Origin: Pandoraea communis
GTDB taxonomy: Bacteria > Pseudomonadota > Gammaproteobacteria > Burkholderiales > Burkholderiaceae
Direction: 5' to 3'
Length of the DNA stretch: 64,000 nucleotides
Assembly (NCBI RefSeq): GCF_902459745.1
Contig: NZ_CABPSJ010000007.1
Span: forward strand, 248,001-312,000
Part shown: positions 31,155 to 39,482 of the stretch, in pieces
How positions within the stretch are numbered: position 1 is the stretch's first letter
Layout of the letters: each line of letters starts with the position of its first letter
The notes under the pieces: model-generated
Database searches by the model: none
Told to the model about the DNA's origin: nothing
What the model saw: the letters and a program-made list of their open reading frames with translations, nothing else
Position numbers and translations under genes: made by a program

Positions 31155-33263
31155 ATGCAGTCAGATGATCTTGATCGGTTGTGCATCAACACCCTGCGCA
31201 CTTTGTCGATAGACGCGGTACAAAAGGCGCAATCCGGGCATCCAGGCACGCCGATGGACGCCGCCCCGACGGTTTATTGTTTGTGGCAACGGTTCCTGCG
31301 ATACGACCCGGAACATCCGCACTGGGCCGGCCGGGATCGCTTTGTCTTGTCGAACGGGCATGCCTGTGCGCTGCTGTACAGCTTGCTGCACGTTTGCGGT
31401 GTGAAGAGCGACGATGCAGCCGACGAACTGGCCGTGACGATCGACGACCTCAAGTCGTTCCGCCAACCGGGAAGCCGCTGCACCGGACACCCCGAGTATG
31501 GGTGGACGACGGGGGTTGAGACCACGACCGGTCCGCTTGGGCAAGGTATTGCCACGAGCGTGGGCATGGCGATCGCGAGGCAATGGCTGAGCGCGACCTA
31601 CGACCGTCCGGGGTTTCCGCTATTCCGCTACAACATCTACGTGCTTTGCAGCGACGGCGACATGATGGAGGGGCTCGGTGCGGAAGCCGCTTCGCTGGCC
31701 GGTCATCTGAAGCTGGCCAATCTGTGCTGGATATACGACGACAACCACATCACCATCGAGGGGTCCACCCGCCTCGCGTTCACCGAAGACGTAGGCGCGC
31801 GCTTTGCCTCGTATGGCTGGCATGTCGAGCGCGTGAGCGATGCCAACGACCTGACGCAGTTGTCGCGGGCGTACCAGGGCTTTCTCGATACTGACGACGC
31901 CCCAACCCTCATCATCGTGCAAAGCCATATCGGCTATGGCGCGCCCCATCGGCAAGACACGCGTGAGGCGCATGGGGAGCCGCTTGGCGCGGCTGAGGTA
32001 CGTCTGGCCAAGGAATACTTCGGCAGTGATCCCGACAAGCAGTTCGACGTGCCCGATGGCGTCACGTCACATTGGCACGATGGCCTCGGCCGCCGGGGCC
32101 GCGACGCCCACACCCGTTGGCTCGAACGCTTTGCGGACTACCGAGCCCAATATCCCGACTTGGCCGATGCGCTGGAGCGGATGCAGGCGCGGGAGCTTCC
32201 CCCTGAGTGGGACGCCCCCCTGCCCGCTTTTGGCCCGACGACGGCCGGCCTTTCGACCCGCACGGCATCGGGGCAAGTGCTCAACGCCATTGCCGAGCGT
32301 GTTCCCTGGTTACTAGGGGGCGCTGCCGATCTGTCGCCATCGACGCTCACTCGCCTTACGTTCGATCTCGTGGGCGACTTTCAGAGTACCGACGCGCAGG
32401 CCGGCGGCAGCTATCGGGGTCGAAACTTTCATTTTGGTGTTCGCGAACATGCCATGTGTGCGATCGCCAATGGCATGAGTCTGTCGTCGCTACGGCCGTT
32501 TGTCGCCAGCTTCCTCGTCTTCAGCGATTATTGCCGGGCGGCACTCCGGCTGGGCGCAATGATGGAATTGCCACTCGTCACGGTCTGGACGCATGACTCC
32601 ATCAGCCTGGGGGAAGACGGGCCGACGCACCAGCCAATCGAACAACTTGCCTCGCTGAGGGCCATGCCCGGCATGACCGTACTGCGTCCGGCCGACGCCG
32701 GGGAAGTGGTCGAGGCGTGGCGCGTCATCATGGAACGCAAGCGCGGGCCGATCTGCCTCGTACTCACACGCCAGGCCGTGCCAGTTCTTGATCGAGACCG
32801 TTACGCAAGTGCTGCCGGGGTTGCCCGCGGCGCCTATATCCTGATTGATGCCTGCGAGGAACTGGACGTCGAAGATGGCGTCCCGGACGTGCTGCTGCTG
32901 GCCACGGGCAGCGAAGTTGCGTTATGCGCTGCGGCGTACGACGAACTGAAGCGCGAAGGCATTTTCGCTCGGGTGATCAGCATGCCGTCATGGGAAATAT
33001 TCGAGAGCCAGTCGCTGGCTTATCGCGACCACATTCTGCCACCCTCGGTCATCGCGCGAGTTTCCGTAGAGGAGGCATCCACCTTTGGATGGGAGCGCTA
33101 TGCCGGGCATGAAGGCGCCATTCTCGGGTTGCACACTTTTGGCAAATCTGCCCCCCGTGAGGCGCTGGCGCGTCATTTTGGTTTCGACGTGGCGCATATC
33201 GTCACTGCCGCCAAGGCGCAACTCATGCGTCACGGTGCGAAACCGCATAGGGAATCGTTATGA
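31155..33263 (+). CDS. tkt: Transketolase
   Basis: The protein of about 702 residues has the N-terminal TPP-binding domain (SGHPGTPMDAAPTVYCLW; CSDGDMMEGLGAEAASLAGH with the metal-binding GDG...N). The pyrimidine domain (FNFGVREHAMCAIANG-like, FHFGVREHAMCAIANGMSLS) and the C-terminal domain (LLATGSEVALC) follow. It transfers two-carbon units between pentose, heptose and triose phosphates. The start at 31155 is preferred because GGAG and GAG lie just upstream; ATG 31140 has no ribosome-binding site. Its stop overlaps the phosphoglucomutase start (ATGA), so the two are translationally coupled. Confidence 0.95.
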   Translation: MQSDDLDRLCINTLRTLSIDAVQKAQSGHPGTPMDAAPTVYCLWQRFLRYDPEHPHWAGRDRFVLSNGHACALLYSLLHVCGVKSDDAADELAVTIDDLKSFRQPGSRCTGHPEYGWTTGVETTTGPLGQGIATSVGMAIARQWLSATYDRPGFPLFRYNIYVLCSDGDMMEGLGAEAASLAGHLKLANLCWIYDDNHITIEGSTRLAFTEDVGARFASYGWHVERVSDANDLTQLSRAYQGFLDTDDAPTLIIVQSHIGYGAPHRQDTREAHGEPLGAAEVRLAKEYFGSDPDKQFDVPDGVTSHWHDGLGRRGRDAHTRWLERFADYRAQYPDLADALERMQARELPPEWDAPLPAFGPTTAGLSTRTASGQVLNAIAERVPWLLGGAADLSPSTLTRLTFDLVGDFQSTDAQAGGSYRGRNFHFGVREHAMCAIANGMSLSSLRPFVASFLVFSDYCRAALRLGAMMELPLVTVWTHDSISLGEDGPTHQPIEQLASLRAMPGMTVLRPADAGEVVEAWRVIMERKRGPICLVLTRQAVPVLDRDRYASAAGVARGAYILIDACEELDVEDGVPDVLLLATGSEVALCAAAYDELKREGIFARVISMPSWEIFESQSLAYRDHILPPSVIARVSVEEASTFGWERYAGHEGAILGLHTFGKSAPREALARHFGFDVAHIVTAAKAQLMRHGAKPHRESL

Positions 33264-34954
33264 ACGAATCCAGAACGCTCGCCGCAGGGATCGCTCCGAT
33301 TAGCCCCTACGCCGGACAGCAGCTCTCGCCGGACAAGCTGGTGAATGTCTCGCGGCTGGTGACGGCCTACTACTGCAACACCCCCGACCCGGACATCCCA
33401 GCGCAGCGCGTATCGTTTGGAACCTCCGGCCATCGCGGCTCGTCGTTCCTGACGACATTCAACGAAGCGCATATCCTGGCCATCAGTCAGGCCATCTGCC
33501 GCTACCGCAAATGGCAGGGCATTGATGGACCGATGTTCGTTGGCATCGACACGCACGCCTTGTCCGAGCCGGCCTTCGCGACCGTCATGAAAGTGTTCGC
33601 AGGCAACGGCCTCGACGTGATGATTTCGGCGGGCGGCGAATACACGCCAACCCCCGCCGTGTCGCATGCCATCGTCACCTACAACCGCAGACGTACGGCG
33701 GGGCTCGCCGACGGTGTGGTCATCACACCGTCGCACAATCCTCCCGATAACGGCGGCATCAAGTACAACCCGCCGCACGGCGGGCCGGCGGAGTCTGCGG
33801 TGACCACCTGGATCGAGACGCAAGCCAATGAGCTAATGCGCAGCGGATTGCGGACGATGCCAAGGATCAGCGTCGAGCAGGCCATGCGAGCCTCCACGAC
33901 GCACCCCTATGACTTCCTGAACACCTACGTCGAAGACCTGCCCAACGTTATCGACATGGACGTGTTGCGGGCGTCCGGCATTCAGATGGGCGTCGATCCA
34001 CTGGGAGGCGCCGGTGTTCACTATTGGCCGGCCATTGCCGATCGGTATCGGCTCAATCTGACGGTAACCCGCACGACCGTGGACCCGACGTTCGGTTTCA
34101 TGACCGCCGATTGGGACGGCCGAATCCGAATGGACCCGTCGTCGTCCTACGCCATGCGGGGTTTGATTGCGCAGAAAGACGCGTTCGACGTCGCCTTCGC
34201 CTGCGACACCGATCATGATCGGCACGGCATCGTGACGCCAGGCGCGGGCTTGCTTGCCCCCAATCACTACTTCGCCGTGGCGGTCGAGTACTTGTTTGAG
34301 CACCGTCCCGATTGGCCCCTCGATGCTGGCATTGGCAAGACCGTTGTCGGCAGCCAGTTGATCGATCGTCTGGCGTCGAAGCTCGGTCGCCGTCTGTATG
34401 AGGTTCCCGTCGGGTTCAAATGGTTTGCTGCCGGACTGCTCGATGGTTCACTGGCGGTCGCCGGAGAGGAAAGCGCGGGCACGGGCTTCTTGCGGCGCGA
34501 CGGCACCGTCTGGACAACCGACAAGGACGGTCTGATCCCTGCGCTACTGGCGGGTGAGATGTTGGCGCGCACCGGACGGGACCCCGGCGCGCTGTACCAG
34601 ACACTGACCTACGCATTGGGTTCCCCCGTGGAAGCCCGGCGCGAAGCGAGTGCGACACCTGCACAGAAGGCTGCGCTCGCGGCCCTGTCGACGGACAATG
34701 TGCGATCGAAGCGGCTCGCCGGAGAGCCGATCAATGCGATTCTGACCCACGCGCCCGGCAACGACGCGCCAATCGGCGGCTTGAAAGTGGTGACCGATCA
34801 TGGCTGGTTCGCTGCCCGCCCGTCTGGCACTGAAGCGACCTATAAGATCTATGGCGAGAGCTTTCAGGGCGAGCGCCACCTGCTGCAACTGTTGCGCGAG
34901 GCGCAAGCCATCGTCGATGAGACGCTGGGCGACGCAACCTCGCCGCCATCATAG
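33260..34954 (+). CDS. pgm: Phosphoglucomutase, alpha-D-glucose-specific
   Basis: The 564-residue phosphohexomutase has FGTSGHRGSSF (residues 53-63), the active serine S158 in TPSHNPPDNGG, the Mg-binding loop DTDHDRHG (D316, D318, D320) and the C-terminal phosphate-binding RPSGTEATYKIYGES. It converts glucose 1-phosphate and glucose 6-phosphate. Its start overlaps transketolase by 4 bp. Supply of glucose 1-phosphate (UDP-glucose) links it to the NdvB-like glucan synthase at 40875-49532. Alternatively it mobilises glycogen or glucan phosphorolysis products under anoxia (inference). Confidence 0.95.
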   Translation: MNESRTLAAGIAPISPYAGQQLSPDKLVNVSRLVTAYYCNTPDPDIPAQRVSFGTSGHRGSSFLTTFNEAHILAISQAICRYRKWQGIDGPMFVGIDTHALSEPAFATVMKVFAGNGLDVMISAGGEYTPTPAVSHAIVTYNRRRTAGLADGVVITPSHNPPDNGGIKYNPPHGGPAESAVTTWIETQANELMRSGLRTMPRISVEQAMRASTTHPYDFLNTYVEDLPNVIDMDVLRASGIQMGVDPLGGAGVHYWPAIADRYRLNLTVTRTTVDPTFGFMTADWDGRIRMDPSSSYAMRGLIAQKDAFDVAFACDTDHDRHGIVTPGAGLLAPNHYFAVAVEYLFEHRPDWPLDAGIGKTVVGSQLIDRLASKLGRRLYEVPVGFKWFAAGLLDGSLAVAGEESAGTGFLRRDGTVWTTDKDGLIPALLAGEMLARTGRDPGALYQTLTYALGSPVEARREASATPAQKAALAALSTDNVRSKRLAGEPINAILTHAPGNDAPIGGLKVVTDHGWFAARPSGTEATYKIYGESFQGERHLLQLLREAQAIVDETLGDATSPPS

Positions 34955-34976
34955 CGGGCCACCCCCAAAAGCCCGC
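34954..34976 (+). terminator. Hairpin after phosphoglucomutase
   Basis: GCGGGC and GCCCGC pair around an 11-nt loop, starting at the last base of the stop codon; a second small hairpin (GCCTGAAGCAGGC) follows. No U-tract. Confidence 0.5.
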
Positions 34977-35030
34977 CTGAAGCAGGCACCTCACGATCGG
35001 TCGGCCTCGACCCGCCGGGGCACTCCCACG

Positions 35031-35375
35031 CTATCGAAACTCGAGTGGAAAAAATAGCGTGACGCCCGGCGATACCGGGGGCGCGTATACCACGGGCGGC
35101 GGGCCGTAAGCGTACCCGCCGTACCCGCCATACGTCCCATACCCGCCGTCACCATACCCGTTGTAATGACGCGGCCTGTCGTAACGGTGGTCGTAAGGTG
35201 CCCGTTGTCGGTCGTGCCTGTCTCCCTGTCGCATATCGTGATGCGCCCCCTGATCGCGATAGCCTGGCTGGGCCTGAGGCACCGACGGTGCAAACACGCC
35301 CAGCATCACCAAAGCAAGACCGATCTTCCGGATGGGGCTCGTGCTTTGTATTCGTGTGAGTAAGGATTTCATCAT
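35031..35375 (-). CDS. Small secreted Gly/Tyr-rich protein
   Basis: The 114-residue protein has a long N-terminal signal peptide (hydrophobic IGLALVMLGVFAPSV, cleavage near PQA-Q). The mature part is His/Arg/Tyr-rich and includes a repetitive GYGDGGYGTYGGYGGYAYG stretch, ending PPVSPGVTLFFPLEFR. The function is unknown; the build resembles small Burkholderiaceae periplasmic or surface proteins. AGGAGCCA precedes the ATG pair. It starts 14 bp after the stop of the LTXXQ-like gene, so both form an operon. Confidence 0.75.
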   Translation of the reverse strand: MMKSLLTRIQSTSPIRKIGLALVMLGVFAPSVPQAQPGYRDQGAHHDMRQGDRHDRQRAPYDHRYDRPRHYNGYGDGGYGTYGGYGGYAYGPPPVVYAPPVSPGVTLFFPLEFR

Positions 35376-35389
35376 TGGCTCCTGCGTTC

Positions 35390-35872
35390 TCAGCCCTTGC
35401 GGCCCATGTGATGACCTTCGTTGCGGAATATCAGGTCGGCATTGCGCTTTTGCACGTCGGACATGCTGTTGTAAAGCGCCTCGAAGGCGGGCGTCAGTGT
35501 CTTGATACCGTCGGCATGGGCCTCGGCAATTTGACCGTATGACCGCAAATCGTCAACGGCGCTCATATGGCTTGCGCCATCGGCGCGTGCTTTAAGCAAC
35601 GACTGTGTCCTGGTCGCGTTGTCTCGCATGATCTGCGCGACGGGTTGCCACAGCGACTCTTGCGCCGAAGTGATTTGCAGCCGCGTATGCAGATCGCTAA
35701 TGCGGGCTTCGACGGGCGGGCGCGACGCCATATTCCTGTCATGGGTACCCATGTGGCTGCCCGTGGCAGGGGCGGCGCCCGAGGGCGTGCAGATGACGGC
35801 GAGGCCGGCAACGATCAGGACTTCAAGAACGCGCCCGACGTGAAGTTGCGTGGGAAAGCGGGAGATTTTCAT
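35390..35872 (-). CDS. Spy/CpxP-like (LTXXQ motif) periplasmic protein
   Basis: The 160-residue protein has a signal peptide (VLEVLIVAGLAVICTPSGAAP). The helical mature part contains RISDLHTRLQITSAQESLWQPV, the Spy/CpxP-type repeat with LQITSAQ standing for LTxxQ. Relatives are periplasmic chaperones or stress sensors. GAGAAACGCC precedes the ATG at 35872. It is the first gene of a two-gene operon with the Gly/Tyr-rich protein. Confidence 0.75.
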   Translation of the reverse strand: MKISRFPTQLHVGRVLEVLIVAGLAVICTPSGAAPATGSHMGTHDRNMASRPPVEARISDLHTRLQITSAQESLWQPVAQIMRDNATRTQSLLKARADGASHMSAVDDLRSYGQIAEAHADGIKTLTPAFEALYNSMSDVQKRNADLIFRNEGHHMGRKG

Positions 35873-36185
35873 GGCGTTTCTCAAGAATGGGTCAGCGACA
35901 ATTTGCGCGGTCAGCCCGTGATGAGCAGCAATCGCAGGCGATGACCACATCCCTTATCTCTCCGCACCGAGGTCGCGTCTGTTCGCTGGCGGACCCTCCT
36001 CCACGTTTTCCCCGAATCAACGACTGTTCGCTATCGGACAGACGTTGCGGACTTCCTCCCTTAGCCTTTGCATCATGCCGGCGATATTGGTTCGAGCGGC
36101 AGTCTCGGCCCTTGAGTGGTGGGCGCGTTCGTCAGCCCCCGAGCGGCTGGTAAAGCACCGTCGTCAAGACGATAGGGAGATACGG
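35873..36185. other. Divergent intergenic region
   Basis: This 313-bp stretch lies between the Spy-like gene and the zinc-ribbon gene. It should carry both promoters. No gene, FNR box or hairpin was recognised. Confidence 0.5.
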
Positions 36186-36356
36186 ATGTTCACATGCAGA
36201 ACCTGCGGCGAGTTGAGCGACTTTCCGGAAATGACGCCGGAAGTCAACGACCTCGGTTTTTACTTTGATTGCCCCGGCTGCGGTGCGAGAAACAAGCTTG
36301 TCAATGTGGCTACACCGGGCGATACAGCAGCGCTGGTGCAGCTTTCCGACGAGTAA
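36186..36356 (+). CDS. Small zinc-ribbon protein
   Basis: The 56-residue protein has two CxxC knuckles (CRTC at residues 4-7, CPGC at 29-32), predicting one structural zinc. The sequence between them is FYFD-containing and acidic. No family name is recognised; a nucleic-acid-binding or redox role is possible but unsupported. GGGAGATACGG precedes the ATG. The PRC-barrel gene follows 43 bp downstream on the same strand. Confidence 0.7.
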   Translation: MFTCRTCGELSDFPEMTPEVNDLGFYFDCPGCGARNKLVNVATPGDTAALVQLSDE

Positions 36357-36399
36357 ATCGCCACGCCGAAAGGTGTGGTGCTCTGAGTGGAGAAGGCAT

Positions 36400-36828
36400 A
36401 TGAACTACGAAGATCGTGATACGTACGGAATGTACAAGACGCGAGAAACGGTGCGTCCCGGCCCGGGTACCGCGCTCGGGCCCGGCCCCACCCTGATGGG
36501 TGCAGATACGCTCGTCGGTAACAGCGTGTGCAACGAGCACGGCGAAGCGCTGGGCGATATCAAGGAAATCATGCTGGACGTTCGGGCCGGCAGGATCAGT
36601 TACGCCGTACTGTCGTTTGGCGGCTTTCTGGGCATGGGGAAAAAGCTGTTCGCGGTGCCGTGGCAGGCATTGAAGCTCGATACGGAGAACAAGTGTTTTG
36701 TTCTGGATGTCGACAAACACCGCCTGGAAGCTGCGCCGGGATTCGACCCGGACCATTGGCCCGACATGGCAGATCAGGCGTGGGTCGATGAGATTGACGA
36801 CTACTACCGTCCTGCTGCACCGCTGTAA
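36400..36828 (+). CDS. PRC-barrel domain protein
   Basis: The 142-residue protein has a PRC-barrel over about residues 35-105 (LVGNSVCNEHGEALGDIKEIMLDV; ISYAVLSFGGFLGMGKKLFAVPW). An acidic C-terminal tail contains DYYRP. Stand-alone PRC barrels of this DUF2171/YlmC-like type are cytoplasmic adaptor proteins often induced in stress. GGAGAAGGC precedes the ATG. A second, two-barrel protein lies at 39483-40301. Confidence 0.88.
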   Translation: MNYEDRDTYGMYKTRETVRPGPGTALGPGPTLMGADTLVGNSVCNEHGEALGDIKEIMLDVRAGRISYAVLSFGGFLGMGKKLFAVPWQALKLDTENKCFVLDVDKHRLEAAPGFDPDHWPDMADQAWVDEIDDYYRPAAPL

Positions 36829-36930
36829 CCGTATAGCTCGAGATTGACCGTTGGCCCGCGAAAGTTTGCACAACGTCGATAACAGCATGAAGAGATCAGT
36901 GAGCCTCACTGAGAAAGCGAGGTGATTGTC

Positions 36931-36987
36931 ATGAGTTATGCAGTGCTTCTGTTTGTCACGATGGGCTTCATTCTGCTCTGCTCATAA
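36931..36987 (+). CDS. Membrane miniprotein of 18 residues
   Basis: The frame MSYAVLLFVTMGFILLCS is a single hydrophobic helix with a good ribosome-binding site (GCGAGGTGATTG) eight bases upstream, 100 bp after the PRC-barrel stop. Size and build resemble known bacterial membrane miniproteins. The call rests on the start signals and hydrophobic pattern only. Confidence 0.45.
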   Translation: MSYAVLLFVTMGFILLCS

Positions 36988-37086
36988 CGGCAAATGACGC
37001 TTGCAAATGCGTATCGTGCCACATGTTCCTTCAATGATCGAACCCATGGACTCGCTCACATTTTCTTACGAATCAGGAGGCCCGCT

Positions 37087-38343
37087 GTGTGGTCATTCAC
37101 ATGGGTCAACCGGGGCGCGGCCCGTCTTTTCGGCCCTAAAGGAAGGCATCGCGCCCCCATCGCGCAACGACCGGACGCCACTCTGGCCGTACCGTCGAGC
37201 GGCGTGAACGCCGCCGATAGGGACGCATCCACGGTCGAGTCGGCACCGCGCATGCCGGTGGACGCGCGCGGCCTGGCATTGGGTATTCTGGCGACGCTCG
37301 CCGTCCTATTCGCCCTGGAGTGGGCGCAACGATTTGTCGTCCCGGTGCTGCTCGGCGTCCTTCTTGCTTACACCCTCAACCCACTGGTCGTCGGGTTGGG
37401 GAAACTAAGAGTCGGACGTTCCGCTGGCGCCATCATCGTCATGCTCGCTGTCGTCGGCGTGTTCGTGTCCGGCAGCTATCCCTTGCGCGATCAGATCGAT
37501 AGAGTGATTGGGCAATTGCCTGCCGCCACACAGACATTCTCGACCGTCCTGGATAACCTGCACAGCGGCACATTCGGCAGCCTTCAGAAAATGAAGGCGG
37601 CCGCAGGCGCGATCGAGAAAGCGGCCAACCAGGCCACGGACCTGTCCTCGCCGCCGAGGCAACCGGTCACGCATGTGGTGCTGGATCAGCCCGCTTTCAA
37701 GCTGAGCGCCTTTCTGTGGATGGGCTCGATGGGCGCTCTGGGACTGATAGCCCAAGCCCTGACGGTGATCCTGCTGGCATTTTTTCTGTTGGTCAGCGGA
37801 GGCACATTCAAGCAAAAGCTCGTGCGGTTGGCGGGGCCGTCGCTATCGTCGAAGAAAATCACCGTGCGCATTCTCGACGACATCAACGACTCCATACAGA
37901 AATACATGCTGATGTTGCTCGTGACCAATATGCTGGTCGGCGGGCTCACCTGGGTCGCGTTTCGCGTGATTGGACTGGATAACGCGGGGGCATGGGCTCT
38001 GGCGGCGGGATTGTTACATGTGGTGCCCTACCTCGGGCCGGGGGTGAGCGCTGCGGCGACCGGTATGGCCGCGTATATGCAATTTCATTCGTTCTCGATG
38101 GCCCTGCTGGTCTCGGGGACGTCTCTCGCGATTGCCGCTCTCGTCGGAACCTTTGTCTCCACGTGGATTACCGGGAAGATCGCCAAAATGAATCCGGCCG
38201 CCATCTTCGTCTCGCTGCTGTTCTGGGGCTGGCTCTGGGGAATCGCCGGCATGCTGCTGAGTATCCCGATCATCGTCATCGTAAAGGTCGTATCCCAGCA
38301 TGTGGAGCATTTCCAGCCTGTGGCGGAACTCCTGGGCGACTAG
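37087..38343 (+). CDS. AI-2E family transporter (TqsA/PerM-like)
   Basis: The protein of about 418 residues has eight predicted membrane helices in the AI-2E arrangement: an N-terminal pair (LALGILATLAVLFALEWAQRFVVPVLLGVLLAYTL), a long periplasmic helical region (about 120-200), then the C-terminal set ending in LLFWGWLWGIAGMLLSIPIIVIVKVV. The family exports small molecules, sometimes autoinducer-2 or peptides; the substrate here is unknown. The start is taken as GTG 37087 because AGGAGG lies six bases upstream; an ATG at 36994 in frame has no such signal. Confidence 0.88.
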   Translation: MWSFTWVNRGAARLFGPKGRHRAPIAQRPDATLAVPSSGVNAADRDASTVESAPRMPVDARGLALGILATLAVLFALEWAQRFVVPVLLGVLLAYTLNPLVVGLGKLRVGRSAGAIIVMLAVVGVFVSGSYPLRDQIDRVIGQLPAATQTFSTVLDNLHSGTFGSLQKMKAAAGAIEKAANQATDLSSPPRQPVTHVVLDQPAFKLSAFLWMGSMGALGLIAQALTVILLAFFLLVSGGTFKQKLVRLAGPSLSSKKITVRILDDINDSIQKYMLMLLVTNMLVGGLTWVAFRVIGLDNAGAWALAAGLLHVVPYLGPGVSAAATGMAAYMQFHSFSMALLVSGTSLAIAALVGTFVSTWITGKIAKMNPAAIFVSLLFWGWLWGIAGMLLSIPIIVIVKVVSQHVEHFQPVAELLGD

Positions 38344-38381
38344 ATCGCCGACGAGCCCCGCCACATGCGGTAAATCGATGA

Positions 38382-39251
38382 CTACGCGGCCGTCTTCAGG
38401 CCTGGCATCGAATTGACCGGGTCGGCGCCGGCCACGGCAAACGATATCGCTACCGGATTCATGCTGTCGACCATCGACGATGGCATCAGAATGGTGGCGC
38501 CTCGTTCCTTGGTTGTCTCGTAGATGATATTCATGGCGCGCAGTTGCAATGCCTGCGGGTGCCCTTCGTAAATTGCCGCAGCCTCCACAAATTTCGCCGC
38601 AACGATAGCCTCCGCAGATCCGAGAATCATGCGTGCCTGCTTTTCCCGCTCGGCCTGAGCCTGCCTCGACATGGCGTCCTGGAGCGCGACCGGAATGGCG
38701 ACATCGCGCACCTCCACCGACATCACCGCAATACCCCATGCAGCGGTCTTGGCGCCGATTTCCGCGCGCAGTTGTTCGTCCGACGCCTTCCGATCAGAAA
38801 GCAGGGTCGATAACATCGACGCGCCGATCATCTCGCGCAAGGATGTCTGAGACACACGGTCGATCGCTTGCCGGTAATCCGTGATCGCCAAGGCGGCCTT
38901 CTCGGCATCGTTGACGTGCCAGAAGATGATCGCGTCGACGTTGACTGGCACCGTGTCTTTTGTCAGCGCCTGCTCGGCGTTGAATGCCGTGGTTTGAATA
39001 CGTTCGTCGATCACGGCCGTGACGCTATCGATGACCGGCAGAATCATGAACAGTCCCGGGCCCTTCACGCTTTGCAGTTTGCCGGCGCGCAGGATCACGA
39101 ACTTCTGCCATGCGTTCGCCATCTTCAGCGTCGAGCCCAGCAGTATGGCAGCGACGAGAAAGCACGGCGCCAGGTAAGGACTGACGTAGACGCCAGCCAC
39201 CGCGCCCGCGAGAAGAAGCACCAGTACCAGAAATGAAGTGATGGAATTCAT
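38382..39251 (-). CDS. Slipin/stomatin-like SPFH membrane protein
   Basis: The 289-residue protein has an N-terminal membrane hairpin (about 4-50) followed by an SPFH domain (KFVILRAGKLQSVKGPGLFMILPVIDSV; DTVPVNVDAIIFWHVND; VSQTSLREMIG). A helical C-terminal part ends with GATILMPSSMVDSM. It would assemble as inner-membrane oligomers that organise membrane microdomains or quality control. AGGAGCC precedes ATG 39251. The stop of a 36-codon membrane miniprotein frame overlaps its start by 4 bp. No NfeD partner is present next to it. Confidence 0.9.
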   Translation of the reverse strand: MNSITSFLVLVLLLAGAVAGVYVSPYLAPCFLVAAILLGSTLKMANAWQKFVILRAGKLQSVKGPGLFMILPVIDSVTAVIDERIQTTAFNAEQALTKDTVPVNVDAIIFWHVNDAEKAALAITDYRQAIDRVSQTSLREMIGASMLSTLLSDRKASDEQLRAEIGAKTAAWGIAVMSVEVRDVAIPVALQDAMSRQAQAEREKQARMILGSAEAIVAAKFVEAAAIYEGHPQALQLRAMNIIYETTKERGATILMPSSMVDSMNPVAISFAVAGADPVNSMPGLKTAA

Positions 39252-39358
39252 GGCGAGGGCTCCTGTACATTCAGACACGTGCATTGTCTGCACGCAAGAT
39301 AAAACGGCCCCGCCAGCACGATGGCCAGAAGGGGCATCAGCAACACATTAATTGACAT
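39248..39358 (-). CDS. Membrane miniprotein coupled to the slipin gene
   Basis: The 36-residue frame MSINVLLMPLLAIVLAGPFY continues with LACRQCTCLNVQEPSP: one hydrophobic helix followed by a short tail with three cysteines (C..C.C). AAGGAGAGCG precedes the ATG, and its TGA overlaps the slipin ATG (ATGA), suggesting translational coupling. No family is recognised. Confidence 0.55.
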   Translation of the reverse strand: MSINVLLMPLLAIVLAGPFYLACRQCTCLNVQEPSP

Positions 39359-39482
39359 GACCAACGCTCTCCTTGTGGCGGCGACGCCGTCACCTTGGCA
39401 CTCAATCTAACGTCGGCGAAGGCGGATTTCGGTCCGCTGGCGTACCGAGATGACCTGAATGCGGGAGCTTGGAGCCACGGCC

